Below, piece after piece: positions 1 through 13,100 of a DNA stretch of 64,000 nt. Each line of letters opens with the position of its first letter. Positions within the stretch are counted from its first letter, which is position 1. This DNA comes from Molossus alvarezi (taxonomy: Eukaryota; Chordata; Mammalia; Chiroptera; Molossidae), in assembly GCA_037176705.1 (NCBI GenBank), contig CM073885.1, forward strand, positions 218,748,290 to 218,812,289, in the 5' to 3' direction. Both the position numbers and the translations under genes were made by a program. The notes under the pieces were generated by a model that saw only the letters and a list, made by a program, of their open reading frames with translations, was not told where the DNA came from and searched no databases.

Positions 1-169
1 TGCAAAACACAAATTTTTGTCGAGAGTCTATAACAATACAATAATAGAGGGAAAAAGAATCCAATTTAAAAATGGGAGTTTTCAACAATGCTTTGCCAAA
101 GAAGATATGCGTGGTAAGTAAGTACCTGAAAACATCTCAGTGTTATCACTCATTCATTACACATCGGCT

Positions 170-1045
170 GGGTAACTAAAACACCTCACAAAAAACTGAC
201 AGCACCACATGTTGGTGTGGATGTGGAGCAACTGGAATTCTCACACGCTTTGGGAAACAAGCTGGTAGTTTGTTAGAATGTTAGACACTGACAACAGGAC
301 CCAACGACTCCACTTCTAACTATTTACCCCAGAAAAATGAAAACTTATATTCACACAAAAACCTATGTGCAAATGTTATAGCCACTCCCATCATAATTGC
401 CCAAACCCAGAAACAACCCAAATGTCATTCAACGGGTGAATGGATAAACAAACGGTGGTACCTCCATGCAATGGGAGAGTACTCAGCAATGAAAGGAGTG
501 AACCACTCATATGTGCATCAACGTGGACGACCCTCAAAGGCAGTATTCTAATAGGAAGAAGCCAGACTCCAGGTACTCATGTACAGGATTCCATTTATAT
601 GACATTCTGGAAATGGCATATCTTTATGGATAGAAAACAGATCAGTGGTTGCCAGGATTTGGGATGGGTAAGAGGTTGACTACAAAGGGGCATGAGAGAA
701 CTTCATAGGATGTTGGAACCGTTCAGCATCCTGATTGCCGTGGTGGGCACAATACTGTCCAATTGTCAAAATTCATAGATCAGAAAGGATACATTTTAAT
801 TTATGTAAACTAGACCTCCATAAACTTAGCTCTAAAACAAGATATCACCTTGGACATATGCATATATTTGTTTTCTTTCTTGAAGGCTACACACAACAAA
901 AAAAAGTGGTTAAAATGATTGTCTCTACGGAGTGGAACTGGAGAATTGGGAGATAGAAGTAGAAAGAAGACATAACTTTCATAGTATACCTGTTTTTGTT
1001 ATTTGATTTTTTTACTATATAAATGAATAAATTATTAAAAATAAA
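170..1045 (+). mobile_element. LINE-1 3' end fragment
   Basis: It reads like the 3' part of an older L1 on the plus strand: cattattc-type lead-in, a gaatggataaacaaa block, the gaagccagactcc block, ttccatttatatgacat, and an AT-rich end followed by an A-rich tail near 1030-1050. It is too diverged and short to code; the small open frames inside it are noise. Boundaries are approximate. Confidence 0.7.
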
Positions 1046-1604
1046 TAAAAATATTAAAGATTGCTCTGCTGGGCTGCCAGTTCCTTTTCTGGTGCCTTTT
1101 CATTCACTGTAAGAGGTTAATCATGGACTCTGTTGTCAACCATGGATGCGGATTAGGGTCCTTTCCCTTGAGATGGAAGGTTTGCCTTGATCTTCTCCAT
1201 CCAACTCTAGAATCTGACTTACTTTCATTATTTCTTCCTAAGAAGCGACTGTCCTTTCCTGTTCATCCTCATGTTACTTAGGTTAGGTCTTTAGCACAAC
1301 TGCATTTTGTTCATATACTCATCTCCTCTTTCCTACACATCGTCTACAGGATGGCCGGTCTGAGTGTCCTAAGACAAAATCACACCACTCCTCTGCTAAT
1401 GAATTCCTTAAGCTAGAACTTAAGACCTCTTAGAATTTGACTCCAACCTGTCTTTCCATTTCATTTCCTTCTATTCACCTCCTACAAGGCTCAAAGCCAA
1501 AGTAAGCATCTCACTGTTTTCAAATATGTGTCTTTTAAAATTTTATACCTTATATACATCATATCTCTTCATTTGACAAAGCTTTATTTTACTATCCATT
1601 AGGT

Positions 1605-1829
1605 CAGTGGTTCTTACACTTCCTAATGCCGCAACCCTTTAATACAGTTCCTCATGCTGTGGTGACCCCCCAACCATAAAATTATTTTTGTTGCTACTTC
1701 ATAACTGTAATTTTGCTACTGTTATGAATTGCCATTGGAAATCTGTGTTTTCCAATGGTCTTAGGCGACCCCTGTGAAAGGGTCGTTTGACCCCCAAAGG
1801 GGTCGTGACCCACAGGTTGAGAACCGCTG
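1605..1829 (+). mobile_element. SPIN-type non-autonomous hAT transposon
   Basis: 225-bp element with terminal inverted repeats (left cagtggttct, right agaaccgctg) and the internal block of SPIN_NA elements: aaccataaaattattttt, cttcataactgtaattttgc, then gcgacccctgtgaaagggtc. It is flanked on both sides by the same 8 bases, cattaggt (1597-1604 and 1830-1837), the exact target-duplication length of hAT transposons. The centre of the longer SPIN_NA form is missing. SPIN elements are known for horizontal transfer among tetrapods, including vespertilionid bats. Confidence 0.9.
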
Positions 1830-2306
1830 CATTAGGTAAACTACTATAACACCTGAAGACTCAGCTTAAATATCAACTCCTTTCTGAAATCTATGATTCT
1901 TCCACAACAAAGTTACTGTTCGCTCCCGTCTGTTCCAACAGTACTGAATTTATAGCATTGTTAGGTCATTTATCATACTATATCCTAATTTTTAAGTTTA
2001 AGGGTTTAATCCCACAACTAGACGTTAAACTTCCTGAGGACATGGCCCAACCGAGACTTTTACATTTTTTTGCGCATCTAGCAGAGTGCCAGAAACATGA
2101 ACAATGATTTCTTTCCCATATTTCTCTGTAAAAGTGTGTGCATGCATGTGCTTGTACACACAGACACATACACATGCACCCACACATGCACTCACACACA
2201 CATTTCTTGAATAAAATGTGAATGAGTTCCAATGTGATACACATGGAAGTTAAGGAAAAAACGGAGCTGTAGTGTGAGCCCCCAGCTGGCATGCCCGGTC
2301 TCTTAC

Positions 2307-2454
2307 CATCCTGGAATGTATCATTAATTGCAATGACAGCCTGGAAGGGTTTGGTCAGTTCGGCCCCTTGTGCTGAGCTGAGGAAAACCACAAATGTCTC
2401 CAGCCCTTCAATTACTGGATACTGGGTGTCATCCAAGATCGTCAAGGTGCAATA
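2307..2454 (-). CDS. FRAS1: FRAS1 exon w26 (end of Calx-beta 3)
   Basis: 148 nt, phase 0 to 1. It encodes [36 protein letters not shown] and [11 protein letters not shown], then the first base (G) of a split codon. LDD....E..E.F.V.L is the Calx-beta calcium motif; an NDT sequon is present. Acceptor is ttttcttcctag; donor is TG|GTAAGA. This is the last exon in the window; the next, expected to start in phase 1, was not seen between 1 and 2306. Confidence 0.96.
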
Positions 2455-5400
2455 CTAGGAAGAAAACCGGGATGTTTACAAGATTTACTGTGGTGATCGT
2501 TTTGCCATATATACAAATATTGATTCATTATGTTGTATACCTGAAACTAATATAATGTCATATATCAATGACATCTCAATTAAAAAAATTTTTAATTATA
2601 AAAAGAAAAATTCAAGCAAATCTTACAGAATGCCATTCACATGACACCCATTTGTTTTGGGAGATTTGGACAAAGACAACAAGTTGCCTTTTTTTTGGGG
2701 TCTTCAATTAAGTTTTTTTTAATCCATAAAATTATACTTTTTTTTTATTACATACCTTAGGTGTTTCATATCTCGATATTTAGATCAAACAAGTGTGGTT
2801 TCTATCCTAAATCCGTGGTGCTGGATACCAGGTGGTGCAAATGTCACTTGGACAGTTTTTAGACGAGCCCTATAAATTCGTTCTCTTGTTTGTATGTTTG
2901 TGTTTTTAAAGAAAGGGAAGACAGTAATATTGCAAGGGGAGTTTAGCATCCTCCAGTGAGTCTGGAGAGCAGACTAGATACAGCATTGACAGACTCACCC
3001 ATTTCACCACGGTATGCTCACCTGCTCGGTGACACCTGGCCCGAATTCCACCTTCCTAGAGCTGGGAATGTAGTCAACTCCTGGAGTGGCGGAAGCTGGG
3101 TCTGAGGGACGCGTGGCACACCAGACAGACGTGACGGTAGAAAGGTCAGTCCCATGGCGGATCACTGGAATCTTCACTGTGCCTGAAGAAAAATTCATGG
3201 AGATTTCCAAGGTCAACCTTGAGCCAGAAAATCAGTGGTGCTTTCCCCACACGTTCCCCTTCACAGCAGCAGCAGCCTCGTCCTGCTGGCCTGTCCGGTC
3301 CAGCTCCGCCAGGCTCCGTGCTCCCTCCGAGGAAGGCCCAGGGCATTGCTGTCCTTCTCTTACTGCCCCTGGGATGAAGAGCAGACCCGGGGGAGGTCTC
3401 GGGCCGGCGCTTCTGGGGAGATGGCCTTAGGGAAAAGTGGTCTGTGGCTTCAGAAAGGAGACTGTCCACAGAAGAACAATGCATTAAGGGTGGATGGTCC
3501 ACTGAAAAACATCTCAAGCCTATTTAGGGAGAAGAAACTCAGACCAGTGCCTCAGGGATGAGCTAGAAAATATTCAATTAAGGAAGAACCATCTAAGGGA
3601 CTCTATGGGGCCTGAAGCCGAATGTTCCTAATTAAATGTTCCTAACTGGTTTGATTCCCCCATTTTATCTGAGTGGTGCACACATCATTACTTAAACCAT
3701 ATGTGCTTATTGCTTATCTTAGGAATGAAACTCATCTTCTGGTCCACTGTGACATCATACTTCACAGGGTCCTCATGATATTCATGTAGATTTTTAGCTG
3801 TTTTCACAATCAAGGTCAGAGCAAAGCTACCTGAAACCCCATCAATTGCACGTTTAATCCCAGCTTTAATCAAGCATATTAACTGCTTGATCTGTGATGC
3901 TTTATTTAACCTTTCTGGGTCTCTATTTGCTCTCCTCTACAATGTTATTTTCTCTACAGAAGACTGAGTGAGATGCATGAAATGCACATTGCACGGTACC
4001 TGGCATTCTGTAAGTACTCAAAAATACCAGTTCCCACTATTTCTCGGAATACCACCTTCAAAGAAAGGCCGTGGTCAGTGGCTCCGATCAGTGGACACTC
4101 CTCACAGCTGCTGCCCCATCTGGGCATGCAGAGGACCCTGAGCAGCCAGGAGAGGGAAGGAGCCTGGTGGAAGAAATCTGCCCACAGACTGTTTTCAGTT
4201 GTTACATGAATGAGAAAGTTCCATTTGTGAAGACACTGACATTTCAGAATGTATTTGTGTTAGCAGCTAGGTGTGTACTAAATAACTTACCTCCAATCTC
4301 AGTCTATCACAGTCCCCTCCTTTGCAAGCCAAAGGCTTAGCACCATGCCTTCCCTCTGGACCGCAGAGGTCAGCCAGTGGAGCTGTTAGCCAGATCCCTC
4401 CCTGCCATCAGTCACCAGAGCAAGAAAAGTAAATGAAACTCCCTATTCTTCACTACCTTCCATTCTTGGTTGTAACGCCTGGCATTGTGTAATGTCTCGA
4501 ACCAACAGTGGTGTCACTGAGGAATGGCATTCTCAATGTTTTAAGGACATTCTCAAGCCTGAGAGGAAATCTTTCAAGAAAGGGATCCAGAGATGGGTGG
4601 TGGAACCCCGGGGATGCTCTCCATTACCTGCATCCTCACTGATAGTGAACGCGGTGTTGCCCAGGGACACAGTGGAGGCATCATTGGGACCATTGATGAG
4701 CACCTGGGCTGATGACACCCTTCCAATGCGGGCATTGTCAGAAGCACCTGCCAGGGCAATCTCAAACTCTTCTTCCTCTTCATACTCGCTGTCATCGATG
4801 AGCATGACGTCACAGGTGGACATGGTAACACCAGGCCCGAATATCACATGACTCTCAGCAGACATCCCTCTAGATTTAAAATCAGAGCCCGATTCCAGAG
4901 CATAGAGGCTACTTCCCATGGCTGACTTAGGGATGGTATAGCAGATCACAGACACAATGCTGCTCAAATCCCCTGAAACACAAAATGGCGAGACAACCAA
5001 AGCAACTGAATGAATGCTTCTCAAATGTAAAAATCTCTGATAAATTAGTGAGCTTGGTTCCTGCTGACCTATTCCATCACCATTTGTGTTCACACTCTGA
5101 CACGAAACCTTCCTGCATTTCAGTCTCTTTTAAGTTTATGAAATGAACCACTTGAGGATTTAACATACCCTAGCTACTTCACCAAACAACTTAAAATGGA
5201 TTTCCTATTCTGTGAATTTTGTGCTCTGTTAATTCACAAGACTCATTGCCCACCACCCAAGACCACAGCGGGTGGAAAGATAAGAGACATATTTGGTGCT
5301 TTAAGTAGCAAAGTAATTGTGTCCTGAAGGTAGTGCTACGCGCACAGTTCACCGCTTTTCCGAATACACTTCAGCACTTTAACTCCCAGGGAAAAACAAG

Positions 5401-7087
5401 CTGGTTTAAAAAAAGAAAGAAACAACAAAATAAAACCCGCCTCTTTGTACAAATGACTTTACTTATTAGTGCTGCCACTGCCCTGGGTACAGCCTGTTCT
5501 GGGCCCAGCTTGCTGGCCCAGAGCAATCAATGGGGCTTGCTTGTTTTCCAAGTGGCCCCTCTAAGGGTTTGCATTGCCTACAGTACTTGTTACACTAATA
5601 CCCAGTCAGCAGATTCAATAAAAACCTGACATCATCACTTACAGTCATTGTGTGGCTTTGAATGAAGATTTAATTCCCATGAGCTTTCAAGTCTCAATAT
5701 TGCACAATCATAAAACCATACAATCTTTGGTTTGATTTTCAGCCCTTGAGGAACCGGCCTTTAATTCTTACACACAGTTTATTTCTCATCTGAGCTCTAT
5801 ACGTGACACTCACGTAAGGAAATCTTTAACACTTTCTGTCTTTCAAGAACTAAGATGGGAACCAAGTAACTGTAACTTCCCTCCTTGACCAAGGCTAATA
5901 AGTATTTTATGGATTGGGTGATGGATTGAGAATCCCAAGTACAAGAATATTTGCAAGGCCAAATATAAAGTCTTCTAGTCCCGTTAAAGAATAAATAACA
6001 ACCTGAACTAACAAGAGAAGCCTTCTAACCGTACTCACCAGGTAGGATCTTTATTAGGGCTGTGCTGGGGACTTAAATGAGTTAATGCATGTAAAGTACT
6101 TCCACACATGAGCTAATATGGTACATGAGCACTCGGAACATAAAAGGGACTCAATAAACATTAGCTATCCCATAGCTCCTCGTCACCTTCGGTGCCAACA
6201 GACCTTTTCTTTCAATAGGTGCAAATAGAAAACCAGAGCTCTCGTTGACATGGTAGGTCTTCTTATCAAACTCTAATGTGGGTTCGTCTTCAGTGTCATT
6301 GATAATGACCTTCGCCTGGGTGAACTCCCCTAGCAGGGCGTATGCTGGCATGCTGAGCTCCACGGTGAAACTCTCAATGTTCTCAAACACGTCATCATCG
6401 TTGATGACAATGGTGCAGGATTTGGTGTCCTCTCGCTCCTCAAACTGCACCTGTCAGAAAGGAAACAATGAGCAGTTAAGCTGTGCCTCAGCTTCCCCTG
6501 CTGTGCTCCCCCAGGATGGCATGGGAAAAGGGGGCCCAAGCTGAGTGAGCACTGAATGAAGTAGCTGGTTCTTCTAGCCCCAACTTTCTGCTGTATCATC
6601 TGGAACACTTGGCTACCTCTTCCCGTGAATCATCCACAATTGAGACTGATTTACTGCATAGGGACATGGAGGGTGAAGACTTCCTCTACCATTGGGTGAC
6701 TGTAGGAAAACATATAGGTAACTGTTAGTACCCTGTTTTATTAGCTCACTTGGGACAGCAAGAGTCATTGGATTACTTAGTCCCCTTCTATTTGTGGCAA
6801 GTTTCACTGGAAAGATCTTTGAACTTGGAGTCTAAATTTCTAGCTGCAGCCCTGGCCGGTTTGGCTCAGCGGTTAGAGCGTCGGCCTGCGGTCCTGAGAG
6901 ACCCGGGTTCGGTTCCCGCTAAGGGCGCGTACCTCGGTTGCAGTTTGTCCCCGGCCCTGGTCGGTTGTGCGGGTGGCAACCACTCGATGTGTTCCTTCAC
7001 GTCGATGTTTCTCTCTCTCTCTCTCTGTTCCTCTCTCTCCCTCCCACTCTACCTGAACAAAAAATGGAAAAATGTCCTCAGGTGAGG

Positions 7088-7130
<43 letters not shown>

Positions 7131-10100
7131 AGCTGCAGACCTGGTATTTTTTAGTTATAAGCTAGGTCAGGCTTTGAAACTTTACAAACATCAGCTAATT
7201 CCTCATCAGCTAAATAACAATAATAATGCTCCAATTTCACATACTTATTGGGAGAACTAAAAGAGACAATGTATAATGAAAGCACTAAGCTTCTATTAAA
7301 GCAAGATATGATCCTATTACCATCATCATATTATTGTACAATCAAAACTGACATAGAATCTCAGCGTACTGAAGAATGAAGTTTGAATTCAGGAAAAATT
7401 ACACATGAATAAGCCAGACTGAATTTTAACTTTATATTTGACTAGATCCTTTGCCAATAAAATCTATAATGTGAATACATTTAGCCTGGTACAAAAGAAA
7501 TTATTTTATACGCATATAATGGTGAACTTACTGGGATATATTGTGGTTTTACTTTGTCTCAAAATAAAAGAGGAAGATAAAACCTTCACATAGAAACAGG
7601 TCTATGGATTTGTTCAAAATGGAAAGGGCAGGGAATGGGCCCAGAATGCCCTTTGTGTAAACTGAGACAAGTGAAACATGTAAAAATAGTCATAAACCTC
7701 TAAACACCACACAATTCCCATCAACAGAAAATTACTAGAACTATCTCATCAGCTAATCAAATTTTTACTGAGCTCCACATTTCAAAACACTCCACCGATG
7801 TCTAAGATGTAGAACACACTTCCTTTCATCTTCCCTTGTAAACAGGAGTACCTGCCTCTTTTTATCATTTTGTTAAAAGACTCCTTAGCTTATCTCTTCT
7901 TTTCTAATTCCTCCTTTAAATTTGACATAAGAGGCCGTAGCTTGATCCAGCTGGAAGGACTCCAGCAGAGATGTTGCCATAAGAATAATAAAATTATTTT
8001 GAAAAAACACTGACTGAATACCTGGAAGTGCCAGGCACTGTGCCATTCGTAAGAGGTGGCAGACAAGGCTTGCTGCCTAAAGGGATGCACTAGTTAGGTC
8101 CCCTCCTTTCTGCTTTCGTTCTCTCCCCTCTCACTACACCCTGGAACTCGGCACTCCCACTGCTACACAGACTTACACATGGATCGCCCCACCCCCGAAC
8201 TCCTCTCTGGACTCCCTACCAACGTACAGAGCTGTCCCCTGATGTCTCTAAGGCAGCTCCCACTCAACATATTCAAAGCAAAGTCAAGATCACCCCCTTG
8301 TCTAACCTGCTCCTTCACGGTGTCCCCTCCTAGGAAGGGACATCACCGTCCACTTTTCCCTTCTGCTCCACTATCTAATCCACTGCTAAGTCCTATCCAC
8401 TGATGGCTTACTCCTCACTGAATCCGTCCACTTCTCTCCACCTCCACTTTGTAATTGCAGCTTAAGCTCCCATCCTCTCTCATTCAGCCCATCCAAGAGC
8501 TTCCTGAGAGGTCTCCCCACATTCTCTCTTCCCTAAGAAGATGCAGAGGAAAGGTTAGGATTCCAAAGGCCAAGTGTAGAACATGATGTTTTGGATTTTT
8601 TTTTTTTTCCAGTCGTGAAGCAAAATGTAAAGGCTGAGAAGCTAGACAACAACTTAGGCTTTGGCAGTTAGACTGTCAACGGGCTTTAGGCAACTGTGAA
8701 GAACAAAACACTGTGGGAACGAACACAGAAAAAACTTGAGGAAAGATGCGAAGGGAAAGGGAGGAGGGATAAGAAGACATGGGAAGGTGCCACAGTTGCC
8801 CACAACCTCGCCACAGCCCGTGCAGGCGGTTCAGGACTCAGGGCCCCCTAGCCCACCTACCTGGCCAGCATACTCCACGTAGTCCTGCTGCCCAGGCTGG
8901 GAGCTGCCCCTGGAGCTGGAGCTGGCGGTGCCTTGCTCCGTGTGACACAGGACGATGGCGTATTGGTTCAGGTTCCCAGTCCTCTGCACAGTGACGCTGA
9001 CAGACCCTGCCTTCTCACTGACATTGTAGCTACAAACACACAAAAAAGGTAGTCTCTGAACCTGGGCCCTTGGGCTGGGAAGAATCTGCTTATTGAATGC
9101 CAGTTTCTTCTGGCTGGTTTATGGTGTGAGGCATTTCAGAGAAGAGGAAGTTTCATGGCTTTAAGAAGCTGGGTTATAAATTGAGAGACGGTGTCTGCCT
9201 GGGACAGTGGCCAAGGAAGCTGGGGGAGCAGAATGGTATCTGCCTCGTCGCGAGAGAGTGGGAAGTCATTCCGAAGATGGGCAGCACAGAGGAGCTCTGA
9301 AGTTCACACGTCCGAGCTGGGAGAAATGGCAAGCCCTCCCCAGAGTGGCAGAGTAATTGGAATGGGCCAGTGGATTCTTAGGGGAAAAGGCTGTCTGACA
9401 GCAAGGATGTCGCCCAGGTAGGGATGACTGGATCAGAGCTCCGGGAGCTTACACAGTGCGCATGGAGCCGGGGCACTTGCCGAGTATGAAAAGAGAGTTG
9501 GCCAGGTAACAAAGGCTTTCAGACAAATGGAGCTTTATGACAATGGGGGAGGGGACTGGGTGCTATCGTCCGAATGTGGACGCCCCTCCGATTCTTATGT
9601 TGAAATCCTAATCCCCATTGGGATTATAGTAGGAAGTGAGGCCTTTGGGGGCGGTGATTAGGTCATAAGGGTGGAGCCCTCATAAATGGGATTAGTGCCC
9701 CTATGAAAGAGATTCCAGAGGGGTCTCTCCTCCTTCTGCCACATAAGGTTACAGAGGGAAGACCAAGTCTATGGACCAGAAAACGAGCTGTCCCAGACAC
9801 CGAGGCCACCAGCACCCTGATCCTGGACTTTCCAGCCTCCTGACTGTGGGGCATAGATTCCTGTTGTCTCTAAGCCACCCAGGCCGTGGTACTCTGTTAC
9901 GGCAACCTGAATGGACTAAGACACTGAGCTAGCTTAGCTTGCTATTAGGAACTTACACTTCTTTTGCAAAATAGGAGGCAAACTATCCATGTACTGTTCA
10001 CAAGAAGTTTCTAGTGAGTGGTACCTCAGCTGGGCTCTTTTTGCATCACTGGGGATGGGCACTGGGACCAGGGCTTGTGTCTTGTCGCTGTGAGGGTGGC

Positions 10101-13100
10101 AGGCACAGTGGCTCAATGGTTAGTCATTGCTAGCTTTGGGGGTCCTCTATGTGCCTTAGTCCACTAAACAGGAGAGGGGTTCCAAAACACCTGATCAGTT
10201 TTATTCAATTAATTTTGAAGGAGATAAAAAAAAGAGGTAAATAACAGCAAAACATTACATATATAAAAGTTGACTCTGATTTTCCACTAATTCTACAATG
10301 TGTGTAAAAGTGGACTAGCCTACCTTGGGGACATGAAATCAACTTTGAACGTTTTCTCCCCAGCTCCCCCGTCCCTCAACTTCAGTTTTCACATGACTTA
10401 TCATGAAGTCGATTTCTTAGAATAGCAAGTCTCTGAAATGTAGATTTAAAGAGTTCTTCCCACAAAAATTATAATCCCAGTTATAATTTAACCTTTACCA
10501 GTTGGTGCCCCTGTTTGCCTCTCAACTTCCCAACTATGAAAGCATCTTAAAGAGCTGTCTGCATTCAGCTATGAATTTGTCCCTAAAGATATATGATCCT
10601 ATGAACACCAAAGGAGTTAGGTGGAGAACAGAGAGAATGCAGATGGAAAGCAAAGATGTTCTTGCAGGCCAGTGATTATTTGCAGAATTTGAACGTGCAT
10701 TTCCCCCTATCAGTTCTCCTGGGTTATCTTCTAAAACCTGCAGACAAAAGCAAGAATACTCGTAGGAGAGGCAGTAAAGCACAATGATTAAGGGCACTGG
10801 GCTTATATCCTGCTTTTGCTGCTGATTAGCTATGTGACTTGGGCAAGTTACCCTCTTTCTGTCTTTACTGCTTGGTTGTTGCAGGGGCAACAATAGTATT
10901 CATCTATAATGGCAAGTATCAAACAAGGTGAGGTAGGTCAAGTAACTAGTTCAGTGCCTGGTACATACAGTATTCAAGAAACATTTGGTACAATTATTAT
11001 TATTTTTCTTATTGTTATCACCACCACCACCATCATCAGATGACTACAGCTGACCCACTGGGTGCTTGATCCTGAATTCTCTGCTTGCCCGACTTATTTC
11101 TCAAGGATGAACACACAATGACACTCGTACCTGGTATATTTAAAACTGATGAGGGACCACTGGATGTGGAAGACATTGTCTCTGACCACATTGGGTTTAC
11201 TGTCCTTCACCAGAAACTGAAAACTATCCATCATCTCATGGACCTTCTCCTCATGCAACACGTAACACACCAACCCCAAGTTCACATCCTCTGTGAGAAA
11301 AAAGATGCAGTGCATTAACCCAGGGTTGTAAGAACAGCCCCATAGATTCCCACACTGACACGCCCAGTTTATTCTTCTAATAGGTCGTAGACAGAACTTG
11401 TGTTCCCAAGAACAAAAAGGGATAATAGTCTTAAAAAAATAAATGTTTCCGCCAGATGTCAAAATAAGACCCTACAGCTCTGTGTACAAAAGGCCTTCTT
11501 TGTGTACAGGAAATACCCTATGCTATTGTAAAGTGAGAATTCCAGGGTCTCAGCAAAAAAGCAGTTCAATAAATGTCTATGAAATGCTAGTGACGAATCT
11601 GAGAGCTGATGGAGAAAATTCTTCCACCCCATCCTCTGTAAATACATGCTCATATCCACACTACTCCCTTCTGAATAAGGTTCTTTGGAAGGTGTGTGCC
11701 ACTAAGAAAAGCTGAGGTTGGATTAAAACACCCCCAAACAAGGCACAGATAAAATGGGCTAGGAGAGCGCACAGCCTGAGGAGAGCGAGAAAAAGGGAAA
11801 CCGGCCCGTGAATTGGAACAGGCAGTTTTCAGTGACGGCTCCCGACCAGGTCCATCCTCAGAAGAAGTCTAGAAGACTCCAAAAAGCTTCTGAGAAACAA
11901 AAATACAAAATGGGCCCCTTGATATGATTCAAAACAGAAAAACATTTCAACTGAGGGATCTACCCATGTTGGTTTTCATTTCTTTGCTCCAGACTTAAAA
12001 ATATACATATACCTCCAGAACCCTTAGAGAACAAAATATAAACCACACAGGATCACAGATCTTTTGTAAAGTTTGGTGGCTGTGTTTTGTTTTTAAAGGG
12101 AACTAAGCAGTATCATGTGATTCCTTCCAGAAAACCTGGCCAAAACCTAAAGCAATTTGGGAGCTGAGGAAGCATGGTAAAGATGAATTTTTTTTTTTCC
12201 CCCACAATTTGAGTAACAGGAAAAAAAAATCCGAGAGGTAAAATTCCAAAGTTGGATGATTAGACACTAAAAGATCTATTTGTTTGCAAATAGGTTACTC
12301 AGGAGTAAGAAGCCAGCAGAGGTTGTAAGTTCAGAGAGGCAGGGAGAGAGGCCTTAGAATAGATTCCTCCCATCTCCCAGGCGGCCCCACCCTGCGTGAA
12401 AGTCCCGGCCGCTCTGCCAGGCTGCAGCTTGTTCTCCACGCGGCCGTGCTTGGGGCCCGTGGTGATCTCATAGACGAGCTGCAGGTCCTCTGTGTCCGGG
12501 TCCAGGGTCAGCAGTTCCTTCTTGGTGATCAAGTTGGTTGCCTGGAATAGAAACCCATTAAGTTTAATTCCTGACGTGGGAATAAAGCAAGAACAAGACC
12601 CTGTGACTCAGATTAAATTCAGCTCAACAATGATTGACTTGAGTGCCTTTACAGCATGGAAAACTCTGTCAGTACTGAAGAGGCTGTGAGGGTGGACACC
12701 AGCCAGCCTCTGCTCTTGATGGGCTCACACTTTGTTGGAAAGAAAGGCTGATAAGCCAGGTAGCTGTGGCGAGAGCTATGTCGGGAAATACAAGAAAAGT
12801 GCTAGATGCTTTTTGGGAGTGGGAGAGATGAATTCCATCTGTACTGGGCAAGGAGGGATTTGAGAAGGTGGAATTTGAACGTGGCCTTTAAAGAAGGTTG
12901 GGATGTTGAAAGAATCATACTGTACAGGACAGATGGCTGCTTTATACCTTAGAGGAGTCCATTGCAATGCCTGCAATTAAGATAAGTATGATACTCTAAT
13001 TGTGCCCAAATGCACTGCCTCTATTTTAACATACTCAACAAATATTTAATGAGAGCCAAGGTTTGAGAGAAAGACGGGGTGGTCAGTGATATTAAATGTC

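Larger units (their letters stand above)
1..2306 (-). other. FRAS1 intron after w26 (partial)
   Basis: Intron sequence running off the window. It holds an L1 3' fragment (about 170-1045), the SPIN insertion at 1605-1829 and an alternating purine-pyrimidine stretch near 2130-2215. The 1060-1590 part shows only vague old-repeat character and nothing I can name. No exon recognised. Confidence 0.8.
9030..11130 (-). other. FRAS1 intron w21-w22
   Basis: 2,101 bp, with a MaLR-type LTR at 9556-9921 and a MIR at about 10765-11005. The rest, including 9940-10740, shows nothing recognisable. Confidence 0.7.

Noticed and set aside
6176..6190. Alternative donor AAG|GTGACG for exon w23
   Set aside because: Its use would leave phase 0 and break the frame into w24, which starts in phase 1.
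6850..6925. tRNA gene (A- and B-box-like blocks in the VES heads)
   Set aside because: The same 75-bp block recurs about 17 times with target duplications and A-tails; these are tRNA-derived SINE heads and do not fold as intact tRNAs.
7010..7050. CT-rich and A-rich arrays as CRISPR or satellite repeats
   Set aside because: They are internal parts of single SINE copies, with no spacer-repeat alternation.
6938..7260. Open frames ending in poly-lysine
   Set aside because: They are translations of the VES A-tail.
9556..9921. Possible endogenous retrovirus with genes
   Set aside because: Only an LTR-like unit is present; no gag, pol or env sequence adjoins it.
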